DNA of 26,775 nucleotides, from positions 1 to 26,775 of the forward strand of contig CAJWOI010000002.1 of NCBI GenBank assembly GCA_913044255.1, in the 5' to 3' direction. The notes under the pieces were generated by a model. The model was not told the DNA's origin. It saw nothing but the letters and a program-made list of their open reading frames with translations, and ran no database searches. This stretch comes from an uncultured Alphaproteobacteria bacterium. Its GTDB lineage: Bacteria > Pseudomonadota > Alphaproteobacteria > UBA7887. This document shows positions 16,522 through 25,021 of the stretch, piece after piece (position 1 is the stretch's first letter; every line of letters starts with the position of its first letter). The position numbers and the translations under genes are program-made.

Positions 16522-18183
16522 ATGAGCGATGACATCACTGTTGGCGACATTGTCGCCGAATTCCTTCAAGCCATCGAGGTGACCGCAGCATTTGGCGTGG
16601 TCTCGATTCACAACACACCAATGCTCGATGCGATCGGCAGGCGCAACGCGATTCGATTTGTTCGGGCCAGGGGTGAAGCGGGTGCCGGCAGTATGGCTGA
16701 CGCTTACGCTCGTGTAACTAATAGCCTCGGAGTTCTTTTTACCAGTACGGGGCCCGGGGCGGCAAACGCGTGCGGCGCCCTGGTGGAAGCCCGTTTCTCT
16801 GGCAGTTCCCTACTTCATATTACGGGACAAACCTCACGCAAGAATGTTGATCGCGGAAGAGGCACGGTCCACGACGTTCCTGATCAATTGGGGATGCTTA
16901 AGTCTGTATCCAAAGCAGCATACAGAGTTCGTTCACCAGAAAATATAATCGGCGTACTTGCACAAGCCGCCGTTGAAGCGCTAACCGCACCCACGGGCCC
17001 AGTAAGTGTGGAAATTCCCATCGACGTCCAAAGGACCCGCATGACCCGCCCGTCTGGATTGGCTGATTTTAAATTACCACTTCGAGCACCTCAACAACCC
17101 GATACCGCCGGACTAAACGAACTCGCCGAAATGGCTGCCACTGCGCAACGTCCAATGGTTTGGCTCGGCAATGGAGCACGACATGCCGGCAAGGAAGTTC
17201 AACGTTTTGTGGATATGGGGTTCGGGGTTCTCACCAGCCTCGCGGGACGTGGCGTCATCCCGGAAGATCACCCTTTGGTGTTGGGATGCCTCAAAGATAC
17301 ACAAAAGGTGGAAGAATTCTACGAAACCGTGGACTTATTGCTCATCGCTGGGTCGCGGGTGCGCGGACACGAGACCAGGGAGTTCGATCTACGCCTACCG
17401 TCACGACGCATACAAATAGACATCGATCCGTTAGCCAACGGTCGAACCTACAGTACAGATCTCTTTCTATGTGCCGACGCTAAGTTAGGCCTCGCAGGTC
17501 TTGCGGATCGGTTGGAAGGAACAATTGCTGTAGAAAATGGTTTTACAAGGGAGGTAGAAGCACTAAAACGGGAAGTAATCAAAGAATACAAATCCTACCT
17601 AGGTCCTTATGGATCCTTCGCGGAGCGTCTACGAGCCACTGCGCCGCGAAATGCCCTTTGGGTTCGAGATATTACCCTTAACAATAGTACCTGGGGAAAT
17701 CGCATTTTCCCTCTCTATGGCCCGAATGACAGCGTCTTCGCACTTGGAGCCGGCATTGGGATCGGTCTCGCACATGGAATTGGTGCTGCTGTGGGCGCCC
17801 CCGGCAGGAAAGTATTGTGCATGTGTGGCGATGGTGGCTTTTTTATGGGTTTTGCTGAGTTCTGGACCGCCGCCCAAGAAGGAGCAGATGTCGTCTTCCT
17901 AATAATGAACGACGGGGGTTATGGAGTGATCAAGCATATTCAGGATATTTTTCACGAAGGTCGGCATTATTTCGCAGATTTTGGAAATCCAAATTTGGAA
18001 GGTTGTGCAAAACTTGCGAACATGCCCTATTGGCGCGTGAATTCCCCAGATGAACTTGACCCCGCAGTGACATCTGCCTTGGAGGTCAATGGCCCAACGC
18101 TTGTTGAGGTTGACATGTCAAAAATTGGTGAATTCCCTCGCTATTTTGTGCCGCCAAAAGCCGATACAAAATACGCTCGGTAA
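16522..18183 (+). CDS. Thiamine-diphosphate-dependent enzyme, acetolactate-synthase-like, substrate unknown
   Basis: A 553-residue protein with the three domains of the pyruvate-oxidase/acetolactate-synthase superfamily. The N-terminal PYR domain carries the catalytic Glu at E52 (RGEAGAGSMADAYAR) and STGPGAAN. A central domain follows, and the C-terminal PP domain has the ThDP/Mg motif G436-D-G-G with N463 about 26 residues on. Family members decarboxylate 2-keto acids or join and split C-C bonds next to a carbonyl. ALS regulatory partners are absent and the N-terminal region diverges from true IlvB, so branched-chain synthesis is unlikely. It stands alone on the plus strand, facing the thiolase pair. 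A 2-hydroxyacyl-CoA lyase or benzoylformate-decarboxylase-like role is possible but unproved. Confidence 0.87.
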   Translation: MSDDITVGDIVAEFLQAIEVTAAFGVVSIHNTPMLDAIGRRNAIRFVRARGEAGAGSMADAYARVTNSLGVLFTSTGPGAANACGALVEARFSGSSLLHITGQTSRKNVDRGRGTVHDVPDQLGMLKSVSKAAYRVRSPENIIGVLAQAAVEALTAPTGPVSVEIPIDVQRTRMTRPSGLADFKLPLRAPQQPDTAGLNELAEMAATAQRPMVWLGNGARHAGKEVQRFVDMGFGVLTSLAGRGVIPEDHPLVLGCLKDTQKVEEFYETVDLLLIAGSRVRGHETREFDLRLPSRRIQIDIDPLANGRTYSTDLFLCADAKLGLAGLADRLEGTIAVENGFTREVEALKREVIKEYKSYLGPYGSFAERLRATAPRNALWVRDITLNNSTWGNRIFPLYGPNDSVFALGAGIGIGLAHGIGAAVGAPGRKVLCMCGDGGFFMGFAEFWTAAQEGADVVFLIMNDGGYGVIKHIQDIFHEGRHYFADFGNPNLEGCAKLANMPYWRVNSPDELDPAVTSALEVNGPTLVEVDMSKIGEFPRYFVPPKADTKYAR

Positions 18184-18228
18184 ACCTCAACTCAGCCTGA
18201 TGATTGGGTAGATTGGCATCAAGAAAGC

Positions 18229-18657
18229 CTACTTTGTTTTTCGTAATTTAAAACGGGGCAACAATTGACCATTGGGGCCCATCTCCCAAACCACAACAAC
18301 TTCACGTCCAATTGCCAACTCGTCTGGTTTCGCATCGACGACATTACTGACAAGCCGCAAATCATCCATCCCATCGAACTCCACCAATACGACATTGTAT
18401 GGCAGATCGTTTATGACAGCATCGTGTGAAGCGCTGAAGACAACAGTATAACTAAAAATTCGTCCAAATGATGGAGCGTCCATCCAACTTATGAGCTGTG
18501 ATCGACAGTGCGGGCACATTGGAGTTGGCGGATGGCGAGGGATTCCACATTCCCCACAGGCCTGAAACTTTAAACAACGCTCCGCGCAGTGCTGCCAGAA
18601 TTCACTTGTATCCAGTGACGGAGATGGGAAAGGAAGGGATGTCGGCAAATACGGCAT
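18229..18657 (-). CDS. Zn-ribbon/OB-fold protein (DUF35 family), thiolase partner
   Basis: A 142-residue protein with an N-terminal helix, a rubredoxin-like zinc ribbon (C34, C37, C48, C51) and a C-terminal OB fold including GRIFSYTVVFSAS and YNVVLVEFDG. In the DUF35 family this layout binds CoA thioesters and forms complexes with thiolases, HMG-CoA synthases or steroid side-chain aldolases. Its ATG lies two bases after the stop of the thiolase gene, as expected for an obligate partner. Its 3' end faces the ThDP-enzyme gene across 45 bases. Confidence 0.92.
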   Translation of the reverse strand: MPYLPTSLPFPSPSLDTSEFWQHCAERCLKFQACGECGIPRHPPTPMCPHCRSQLISWMDAPSFGRIFSYTVVFSASHDAVINDLPYNVVLVEFDGMDDLRLVSNVVDAKPDELAIGREVVVVWEMGPNGQLLPRFKLRKTK

Positions 18658-18659
18658 GG

Positions 18660-19826
18660 TTATATTCCTAGGATCAAACCGCTTGTTGGTGTAACGCTTT
18701 CACCACCACTGATTAGTGTCAGTTTGGCATCAGACACTTGCGAGCTGGATTCGCCACGCATCTGCCTCACTCCCTCAACAACCAAGTTTAGGCCGTGAAT
18801 GTAAGCTTCCGAAAGAATGCCGCCAGAAGTGTTGCAAGGAGTTGCGCCGCTAAGTGCCAAATTACCTCCGGCAACGTAGTCACCACTCTCCCCTACTTCA
18901 CAAAATCCAAAATCCTCAAGCGCGAACAAAACCATGCCGGTAAATGCATCATACAGTTGAATAACGTCGATGTTTTCCGGACCTACACCAGCGCGGCCAT
19001 ACAAATCACGTGACAAGTTGGCGGCGTTCGCGCTTGCATAAGTGTTACTCGGCATATTGTGCCCACCAAGTATACCCGTCCCCCAGAGGTGCTGGCTGCT
19101 CTGCTGAGCAGCCAAAATTTTTACCGGTTTGCATTTAAGATCGCGTGCACGCTCCATACTTGTCACCAACAAAGCCGCAGCCCCGTCGCTTTCCAGACAA
19201 CAATCATAAAGCCTTAGCGGATCCGCAATTATCCGCGACGTTAAATAGTCCTCCATCGTTAGCACCTGATCATGCATAACGGCACGGGGATTCCGGTTAG
19301 CATATGCCCGACAACTCAGGGCCACCTCCCCGAGGTGCTCCGGCTTCGTCCCATAAAGATGCATATGACGACGAACCAGTGGCGCAAACATTTGGGGGGG
19401 GGCCAACATGCCAAATGGTGCGGTAAAGCAGGCATGGTCCGTCCAAGGATGGAATTGCCCAAAACGAAAGGATTGACCTTGACAAAGTGAACGGAAAACA
19501 ATGACGTAGTTGGCCTGTCCACTTTTTACGGCGGCCTCCGCTAGAGCCACCGCCCCGCAACTACCACCACCACCACCACCCCACACCATACCGGTGAAAC
19601 GAAGTGCATCAATCCCGAGCGCATTCATTAACAAAGCTGGTTCGTTTCGGTCTTCCGAGAATGAGGCAAAACCATCAATTTCCGCTGGTGCGATTCCGGC
19701 GTTGCTCGCTGCTGCCAATATTGCATCGCATGCTAAGGAGAGTTCGCTCTGATCGGCGATCCCACCCCATTTTGCATAGCGGCTTTCCCCGATTCCGGCG
19801 ATGCAAATATTCGTTCGACTACTCAT
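18660..19826 (-). CDS. Thiolase family protein (SCP-x / lipid-transfer-like)
   Basis: A 388-residue thiolase-fold protein of the group that pairs with DUF35 proteins. The N-terminal part has the ASFSEDRNEP and GGGGGGSCGAVALAEAAV region, where C90 is in or next to the place of the nucleophilic Cys. The C-terminal part has NTSGGILSEAYIHG and a final LISGGESVTPTSG, where canonical thiolases have CxG. These proteins cleave or condense acyl-CoA with a broad acid range, or act with the partner as an aldolase. Six consecutive GGT codons encode Gly83-88, and a run of nine G (minus-strand C) lies at 19394-19402; the frame is intact. It is transcribed divergently from the NHL gene. Confidence 0.88.
   Translation of the reverse strand: MSSRTNICIAGIGESRYAKWGGIADQSELSLACDAILAAASNAGIAPAEIDGFASFSEDRNEPALLMNALGIDALRFTGMVWGGGGGGSCGAVALAEAAVKSGQANYVIVFRSLCQGQSFRFGQFHPWTDHACFTAPFGMLAPPQMFAPLVRRHMHLYGTKPEHLGEVALSCRAYANRNPRAVMHDQVLTMEDYLTSRIIADPLRLYDCCLESDGAAALLVTSMERARDLKCKPVKILAAQQSSQHLWGTGILGGHNMPSNTYASANAANLSRDLYGRAGVGPENIDVIQLYDAFTGMVLFALEDFGFCEVGESGDYVAGGNLALSGATPCNTSGGILSEAYIHGLNLVVEGVRQMRGESSSQVSDAKLTLISGGESVTPTSGLILGI
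19563..19580 (-). repeat. (GGT)6 trinucleotide repeat inside the thiolase gene
   Basis: Six perfect GGT units (ACC on the plus strand) encode six glycines just before S89-C90. Length change would add or remove glycines without shifting the frame. Confidence 0.85.
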
Positions 19827-19927
19827 AAATCTGATTTTTCGATAATTTCCTTTGAACTTGTCACCTTAACACTCTAACGAAGAACCCACCCAACCGAGAG
19901 GGAAGCTGGAAGAAACGGGAGATACTT

Positions 19928-20917
19928 GTGACTCGATTGATTACCACCGTGGCTGGGACCGGAAAGCGGGGATACACCGGAGACGGCGGTCCCGCCACTG
20001 ATGCCCTACTGAGCGAACCATTTATGTGCGAGTTCGGGCCATCGGGCAATCTTTTCCTTGTCGAAGCCGCCAATCACTGCCTCCGTTGCCTGGATACAAA
20101 TACTGGCACTCTCCTGACGATTGCCGGGAACGGCGAGCCGGGTTACGAAGGTGATGGTGGCCCGGCCGACCTGGCAAGTTTCAATGAGCCTTACGCCTTG
20201 CAAGTAGACCAAAACGGAGACATTTATATAGTAGATCGCCTCAACGCTGCCGTCCGCAAAATTGCCGCCTCAACCGGAATAATCACGACCCTTGCGGGTG
20301 GCCAAACCAGGGAAATTTTTAAAGAGCCTAACGACTGCTTTCTTGATCGGCGTGGTGGACTACTCGTGGCCGATGTGCAAGATCAACGAGTAACGCGCAT
20401 TGACCTCTCAACTGGTGCGGTAACACCAGTTGCAGGCGATGGTAGAAGAGCCCGAGCCGGCGACGGGGGACTGGCCCTCGAAGCCAGCATAATGGGTGCC
20501 CGCGCAATATGTTTGGACAATCGGTCAAACCTATATATTTGTGAACGCGAGGGACACGGTGTTAGACGCGTTGATACCAACGGCATAATGTCGACCATTG
20601 CTGGCACAGGAGAACAAGGTTATGACGGTGACGACGGACCGGCGGTGGCCTCGACCTGGGATGGCCCCAAAGCCATCCGCTGCGACGCAGATAATAACTT
20701 GTTTGTTGTTGATACAGAAAATCATGCGGTTCGGCGTATAGATGGGAAAACTGGTATCGTTACCACCGTCGCGGGCGGGCGCCGCGGCCCCGGGGGAGAC
20801 GATGGACCCGCGTTAGCCGCGCAGCTAAATCGACCCCATGCGTGCTGCGTTGATGCACATGGTAGCCTCTACATCTCTGACAGCGATAACCATCGTGTTC
20901 GAGCGGTACATGGTTGA
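19928..20917 (+). CDS. NHL-repeat beta-propeller protein
   Basis: A 329-residue protein made almost wholly of about six NHL repeats. The repeated unit is roughly I-x-T-x-A-G-x-G, then G-Y-x-G-D-G-G-P-A, then P, then G-x-L-x-x-x-D-x-x-N-H-x-V-R-x-x-D, giving a closed six-blade propeller. There is no signal peptide or membrane segment: the first repeat begins at residue 4, so the protein should be cytoplasmic unless exported otherwise. The GTG start is supported by GGGAG at 19917-19921, six bases upstream. It is divergent from the thiolase gene. NHL propellers bind proteins or RNA, or are lyases such as the virginiamycin B type; no catalytic residues can be assigned here. Confidence 0.88.
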   Translation: MTRLITTVAGTGKRGYTGDGGPATDALLSEPFMCEFGPSGNLFLVEAANHCLRCLDTNTGTLLTIAGNGEPGYEGDGGPADLASFNEPYALQVDQNGDIYIVDRLNAAVRKIAASTGIITTLAGGQTREIFKEPNDCFLDRRGGLLVADVQDQRVTRIDLSTGAVTPVAGDGRRARAGDGGLALEASIMGARAICLDNRSNLYICEREGHGVRRVDTNGIMSTIAGTGEQGYDGDDGPAVASTWDGPKAIRCDADNNLFVVDTENHAVRRIDGKTGIVTTVAGGRRGPGGDDGPALAAQLNRPHACCVDAHGSLYISDSDNHRVRAVHG

Positions 20918-20976
20918 ACGGGAAAATACGCACTATCAAGCCATAACCTGGATGCTTTATCCGACAAGGTCCGAAC

Positions 20977-21270
20977 ATGGTCTTTAAAGTACCAGTCGCT
21001 ACCTCTGATAACGCAGAAACTATTGCTCTCATGGCACTTTCCTACGTTGCCGAACGAGATACCGTGATGAAGCTGATGGTTGTACAAACAGGCATAGCCC
21101 CCGTTACTCTACACAGAAGAGCAAGTGAGCCCGAACTTCTGGCGGGCGTACTTGATTTCCTACTTTCCAACGAGACGATTCTGTTGGATTTCTGTGAAGC
21201 CAAGAAATTGTCACCCGAAGTAATAGCTCGAATACGACAAAAATTGCCCGGCGCGACAACGGACGGGTGA
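20977..21270 (+). CDS. DUF3572 family protein
   Basis: A 97-residue protein of an alphaproteobacterial family of unknown function. Recognisable features are the N-terminal ALMALSYVAERD helix, LMVVQTGIAPVTLHRRASEPELLAGVLDFLL in the middle and LLDFCEAKKLSPEVIARIRQKLPG at the end. It is soluble and helical. In many relatives it neighbours dinB and the divK-pleD cell-cycle genes; here dinB is close but divK and pleD are not in the window. The HAD gene starts directly after it, so the two are likely co-transcribed. Confidence 0.85.
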   Translation: MVFKVPVATSDNAETIALMALSYVAERDTVMKLMVVQTGIAPVTLHRRASEPELLAGVLDFLLSNETILLDFCEAKKLSPEVIARIRQKLPGATTDG

Positions 21271-21276
21271 TTGTTT

Positions 21277-21948
21277 ATGACTAACAATTTGTCTGAAAGT
21301 ACTCGCAAACAAATCGAGTCGATCTCCATAGATACTAATCTTCCTCTCGTAATATCAGATGCTGACGAAGTGCTATTAATATTTATGGAACGGTTCGAGA
21401 TTTTTTTGAACAGACAGGATTATTTTTTTGATTGGTCCAGCTTTAAATTAACCGGAAATATTTATCACAAGCCCGACAACCATCAATTATCTCAAGAAGA
21501 GGTGTTCTCTTTGTTAGATGAATTCTTCGAGAAAGAAACACAAAGTCTTGATGCTGTGCCCGGTGCCAGTGAGGCGTTGGACCTTTTATCGTCCCGTGCT
21601 CAAATCGTCATACTAAGTAACGTCCCGATCGCCTATCGCGACGAACGTAAAAGGTGTTTAAGTGATCACGGCATGAACTACCCATTGATAGTTAACAGCG
21701 GTCCAAAGGGACCGGCAGTACAGGCTCTTTCCGTTGCCGTACGAGCTCCAGTATTTTTCATTGATGACTCACCCAATAACCTAAAATCCGTGGCTAATGT
21801 CGCAGACTACGTTCGGAGAATTCATTTCATTCATGATGCCCGACTCGCAAAGTTGGTCGGACCAGCTCCAGATAGCCACCATCGGACCGACTCTTGGGTT
21901 GAGACAAGAGCCGCCATCGAAGAAGAACTGTCTGCAGCCGGTTTTTAA
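21277..21948 (+). CDS. HAD superfamily hydrolase
   Basis: A 223-residue haloacid-dehalogenase-fold protein. Motif I is SDADEVLL (D28 and D30), motif II lies in VILSN, the lysine of motif III in NSGPKGPA and motif IV in VFFIDDSPNN. A small helical cap sits between motifs I and II. Such enzymes are usually phosphatases using an aspartyl-phosphate intermediate; the substrate is not evident. An in-frame TTG at 21271 touches the DUF3572 stop, but the ATG at 21277 is preferred. The mak gene begins 16 bases after the stop, and a sugar-phosphate substrate would suit that neighbour, which is inference only. Confidence 0.85.
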   Translation: MTNNLSESTRKQIESISIDTNLPLVISDADEVLLIFMERFEIFLNRQDYFFDWSSFKLTGNIYHKPDNHQLSQEEVFSLLDEFFEKETQSLDAVPGASEALDLLSSRAQIVILSNVPIAYRDERKRCLSDHGMNYPLIVNSGPKGPAVQALSVAVRAPVFFIDDSPNNLKSVANVADYVRRIHFIHDARLAKLVGPAPDSHHRTDSWVETRAAIEEELSAAGF

Positions 21949-21964
21949 TGACAGTCATACAAAC

Positions 21965-22873
21965 ATGAAAATTGGAATTGATCTTGGAGGCACGAAAACT
22001 GAGGCCATTGTATTAGGGCCCACAGGGTGCGAAATATCGCGCAAAAGATTGCCCACACCACAAAACGACTATTCGGCCACAGTCGATGTAGTTCTGACTT
22101 TGGTGCAAGAAATGGAGTCTCGGGTGCACTCGCCATGCACCGTCGGAGTTGCTACTCCCGGGGCGCTATCTACTGCCACTGGATTAATGAAAAATGCCAA
22201 TTCAACGTGGTTGAATGGCCATGCTTTGGACCTTGATCTTGAGGCGGCACTGCAACGTCCGATTCGCATCGCCAATGATGCAAATTGCTTTGCGTTGTCC
22301 GAAGCCATGGACGGGGCTGGTGCCGAGGCGAAAACGGTATTTGGTGTAATTCTTGGCACGGGCGTGGGAGGGGGACTGGTTATTGGGAGAAACCTGATAG
22401 TCGGTCGGAATGCCATTGCGGGTGAATGGGGTCACAATCCGTTCCCTTGGCTGGAGAACAACGAATTATCCAAGCCCGAATGTTTCTGTGGTAAGCATGG
22501 GTGCATCGAAACTTTTCTTTCTGGGCCCGCATTGGTATCCACTTATCAAGACGCAGGAGGAAGACTAACCACCGCGGAAGCCATTGCAAATGCCGCACCA
22601 GATGACAAACGTGCGGAATTTGTGCTGGCTCGTTATATGAACCATCTAGCACGCGCGCTCGCGCAGGTGATTAACATCTTAGACCCGGAAGTGATTGTAC
22701 TTGGTGGGGGGCTTTCGAACATTGAATCGCTGTATGAATGGGTACCGAAGCTATGGGATCCTTACATTTTCTCCGACCAAGTCGATACCGCATTGCGACA
22801 CAACCATCATGGCGACTCTAGTGGCGTTCGCGGTGCAGCCTGGCTTTGGGATGACGAAAACGCATGCGCCTAA
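21965..22873 (+). CDS. mak: ROK family fructokinase / manno(fructo)kinase
   Basis: A 302-residue ATP-dependent sugar kinase that closely follows E. coli Mak from end to end. It has the phosphate-binding loop GIDLGGTKTEAI, KNANSTWLNG, the catalytic base D105 in IANDANCFA, GEWGHNPFPW, and the ROK zinc site H157 with C173, C175 and C180 (CFCGKHGCIE). The end GDSSGVRGAAWLW is also Mak-like. It would phosphorylate fructose or mannose at C6 in the cytoplasm. The ATG at 21965 is chosen because the fold starts there; the open frame upstream overlaps the HAD gene. It overlaps dinB by ten bases. Confidence 0.93.
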   Translation: MKIGIDLGGTKTEAIVLGPTGCEISRKRLPTPQNDYSATVDVVLTLVQEMESRVHSPCTVGVATPGALSTATGLMKNANSTWLNGHALDLDLEAALQRPIRIANDANCFALSEAMDGAGAEAKTVFGVILGTGVGGGLVIGRNLIVGRNAIAGEWGHNPFPWLENNELSKPECFCGKHGCIETFLSGPALVSTYQDAGGRLTTAEAIANAAPDDKRAEFVLARYMNHLARALAQVINILDPEVIVLGGGLSNIESLYEWVPKLWDPYIFSDQVDTALRHNHHGDSSGVRGAAWLWDDENACA

Positions 22874-24042
22874 CTCCCAGTCTATGTAGGGATTGTGGAG
22901 GGCATCAAAACAAACGTCATTTCAAATATTGCCCAACCTGCGGTAGTCCACGTCTATTGTGGCATTCCGAATTGTTGGATCTGTCCATTGCTCATGTAGA
23001 TTGTGATGCCTTTTACGCGTCAATAGAAAAGCGTGATGACCCCTCTCTCCTAGATAAACCGGTAATTATCGGTGGGGCCAAGCGCGGCGTCGTTAGCACC
23101 TGTTGCTATATTGCTCGTATGCACGGTGTTCACTCAGCAATGCCCATGTTTCAGGCACTTCAAGCATGCCCAGATGCCATCGTTATCCGGCCGAATATGG
23201 TAAAATATCAAAGTGTTGCGCGGGAAGTACGTGACCTTATGTTAGAAATTACACCGTTGGTTGAGCCCGTATCTATCGACGAGGCATACCTCGATTTAAC
23301 AGATATTTTGGGAAAGCATTCACAAAGTCCTGCGCTAGCCCTTATCCGGCTTGCAAATCAATTAGAAAGCCAACTCAACATCTCCGCATCTATTGGACTA
23401 GGACCCAATAAATTTCTTGCAAAGTTGGCGTCGGATCTAGACAAACCCCGGGGGTTCGCCCTTATAGGAAACAAAGAGGCGCGTGACTTTATCGCACCCA
23501 TGCCGGTGAAAAAAATTTGGGGGGTAGGACCTGCTCTTACTCGGCGTCTAGCCGAAATCGGTATAAATAAAATTCAGCAACTTCAAACTCGGAGCGAAGA
23601 CGAATTAGTGCTTCGTTTTGGCTCAATTGGTCATCGATTGGCACAATTTGCCAACGGTGAAGATAGTCGATCAGTCGGCACCCGCCGCATACGCAAAAGC
23701 CTATCCTCTGAAACAACTTTTGAGCATGACTACGACACTGCTGTAGAACTTAAACAAGTTCTTCTTGAGCTATGCCGGCGCGTGAGCAAGCGAATGAAGG
23801 TTGCCAACGTGGCGGGCAACTCCGTTGTACTTAAGTTAAAGACTTCTGATTTCAAACTTCGCACTAGAACTATGAGCCTGGCCCATCCAACGCAGCGTGC
23901 GAGTCTCCTCTATGAAGCAGGGACAACCCTACTCGCTAAAGAAGTAGACGATAGTACGAAGTTTAGACTTATAGGCATAGGTGTCACCCGACTTAGCAAC
24001 CCCACAGATGCGGACCCGCCTGATATGTTACCCGATTCGTAG
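22864..24042 (+). CDS. dinB: DNA polymerase IV with N-terminal zinc ribbon
   Basis: A 392-residue Y-family translesion polymerase. An N-terminal extension of about 40 residues holds a zinc ribbon (C8, C11, C23, C26), common in alphaproteobacterial DinB and absent from E. coli. The palm follows with D46 in AHVDCDAFYAS, where Y51 is the steric gate, and D139-E140 in VSIDEAYLDL. The finger, thumb (HhH, KIWGVGPALTRRL) and little-finger domains are complete. The tail ends ADPPDMLPDS without a clear clamp-binding motif. The start lies ten bases inside mak, so it depends on translation of that gene. No SOS box was recognised upstream. An AT-only inverted repeat lies after the stop. Confidence 0.96.
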   Translation: MRLTPSLCRDCGGHQNKRHFKYCPTCGSPRLLWHSELLDLSIAHVDCDAFYASIEKRDDPSLLDKPVIIGGAKRGVVSTCCYIARMHGVHSAMPMFQALQACPDAIVIRPNMVKYQSVAREVRDLMLEITPLVEPVSIDEAYLDLTDILGKHSQSPALALIRLANQLESQLNISASIGLGPNKFLAKLASDLDKPRGFALIGNKEARDFIAPMPVKKIWGVGPALTRRLAEIGINKIQQLQTRSEDELVLRFGSIGHRLAQFANGEDSRSVGTRRIRKSLSSETTFEHDYDTAVELKQVLLELCRRVSKRMKVANVAGNSVVLKLKTSDFKLRTRTMSLAHPTQRASLLYEAGTTLLAKEVDDSTKFRLIGIGVTRLSNPTDADPPDMLPDS

Positions 24043-24122
24043 AAAATTAGCTGGCGTGCCGGTTCAAGAACTCCTATTTCCAAAATTCTAATTTTTTATC
24101 TGTCCTCGGAGATAGTCAAATA

Positions 24123-24956
24123 TTAGCAATCCGGAGGAGAATGATATTCTAGATGCTCTATGAGGCCTCGGATTGCAAATCTTCCGTAGTCCAGATCCAT
24201 GCTTGGGGATACTCCGTTCTCCATTAACTGAAAATGCACCTCAAATTCCGGCTGATGATCTCCCTTCCCATACGGGAAATATGCCATTGCCACTGGCCAA
24301 GAACGTAAGCCCTCGAGCCGAGCATCAGTCAAAGACCGAGATTCAGACGATTCTTCGGGCCGCACACTGGCAGGCGCAATTACCGGGCCAATAAATGCTG
24401 AAACTTCGTTTAAACTATCATCACCGGTACCGCTAAAGACGTTCCGTGTGAGGTTGTCTCCACCCGACATAGCGTGATCAATTGTCAAAAATAGATGCTC
24501 GGTCGGAAACAAAGTGCCTGCAGGCAGTTCCATCGAACTCTCTTCGGGTTCGCTGAACAAGGCCACACCCCCGACTCCCCCCGGGTCTAGCTGGGCACGG
24601 CCTTCAACCTGCTCATTAAGTTCATCGTTTGTAGTACTTCGCATTGTATACCGAAATTTGCTGCCATCACGAGATTCCCAGCTAGAAAAACTAAAATCAT
24701 TGATAATTGTATCTCCGTTGCGGCCGACAAAAATCATCCGAACATGCTGGGTCAATGTCCAACCGTCACAAACATCACTCCAGTCAAGGTACATTCTCCC
24801 AGTCACATCCGTAAAATCAGCTCCTCCCCCTCCAGAGAGGAGACTAAGATCGTAAATCGCTCGATGCGCGGCCAAGTCTGCAGACCGTGCAGAAGATCCG
24901 AAACACACCAAAGTGATGACTGAGGACAACGCCAAATACTTCCAAAATAAAGGCAT
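24123..24956 (-). CDS. eipB: Cell envelope integrity protein EipB-like (DUF1849)
   Basis: A 277-residue periplasmic protein. Residues 1-26 are a Sec signal peptide (MPLFWKYLALSSVITLVCFG, then cleavage near ARSA-D). The mature part has AHRAIYDLSLL, DVCDGWTLTQ, SFSSWESRDGSKFRY and PVAMAYFPYG, the DUF1849 pattern. C63 and the final residue C277 match the disulfide pair reported for Brucella EipB, a spiral beta protein needed for envelope integrity. The frame is open upstream to 25028 (TTG), but the signal peptide fixes the start at the ATG 24956, 65 bases after the acyl-CoA synthetase stop. It converges with dinB. Confidence 0.88.
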   Translation of the reverse strand: MPLFWKYLALSSVITLVCFGSSARSADLAAHRAIYDLSLLSGGGGADFTDVTGRMYLDWSDVCDGWTLTQHVRMIFVGRNGDTIINDFSFSSWESRDGSKFRYTMRSTTNDELNEQVEGRAQLDPGGVGGVALFSEPEESSMELPAGTLFPTEHLFLTIDHAMSGGDNLTRNVFSGTGDDSLNEVSAFIGPVIAPASVRPEESSESRSLTDARLEGLRSWPVAMAYFPYGKGDHQPEFEVHFQLMENGVSPSMDLDYGRFAIRGLIEHLEYHSPPDC

Positions 24957-25021
24957 AATAAAGGCAAACGTGCTGAGTACTTCTGGCCTGTCAATAGTCG
25001 TCACGTCTCGGCACACAAGCT

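Noticed and set aside
21797..21964. Longer N-terminus for mak
   Set aside because: The added part overlaps the HAD gene in another frame, and the kinase fold begins at the ATG 21965.
24042..24097. AAAATTAG / CTAATTTT inverted repeat between dinB and the EipB-like gene as a bidirectional terminator
   Set aside because: The stem is almost only A-T with a loop of about 39 bases, so it is thermodynamically weak and common by chance in such sequence.
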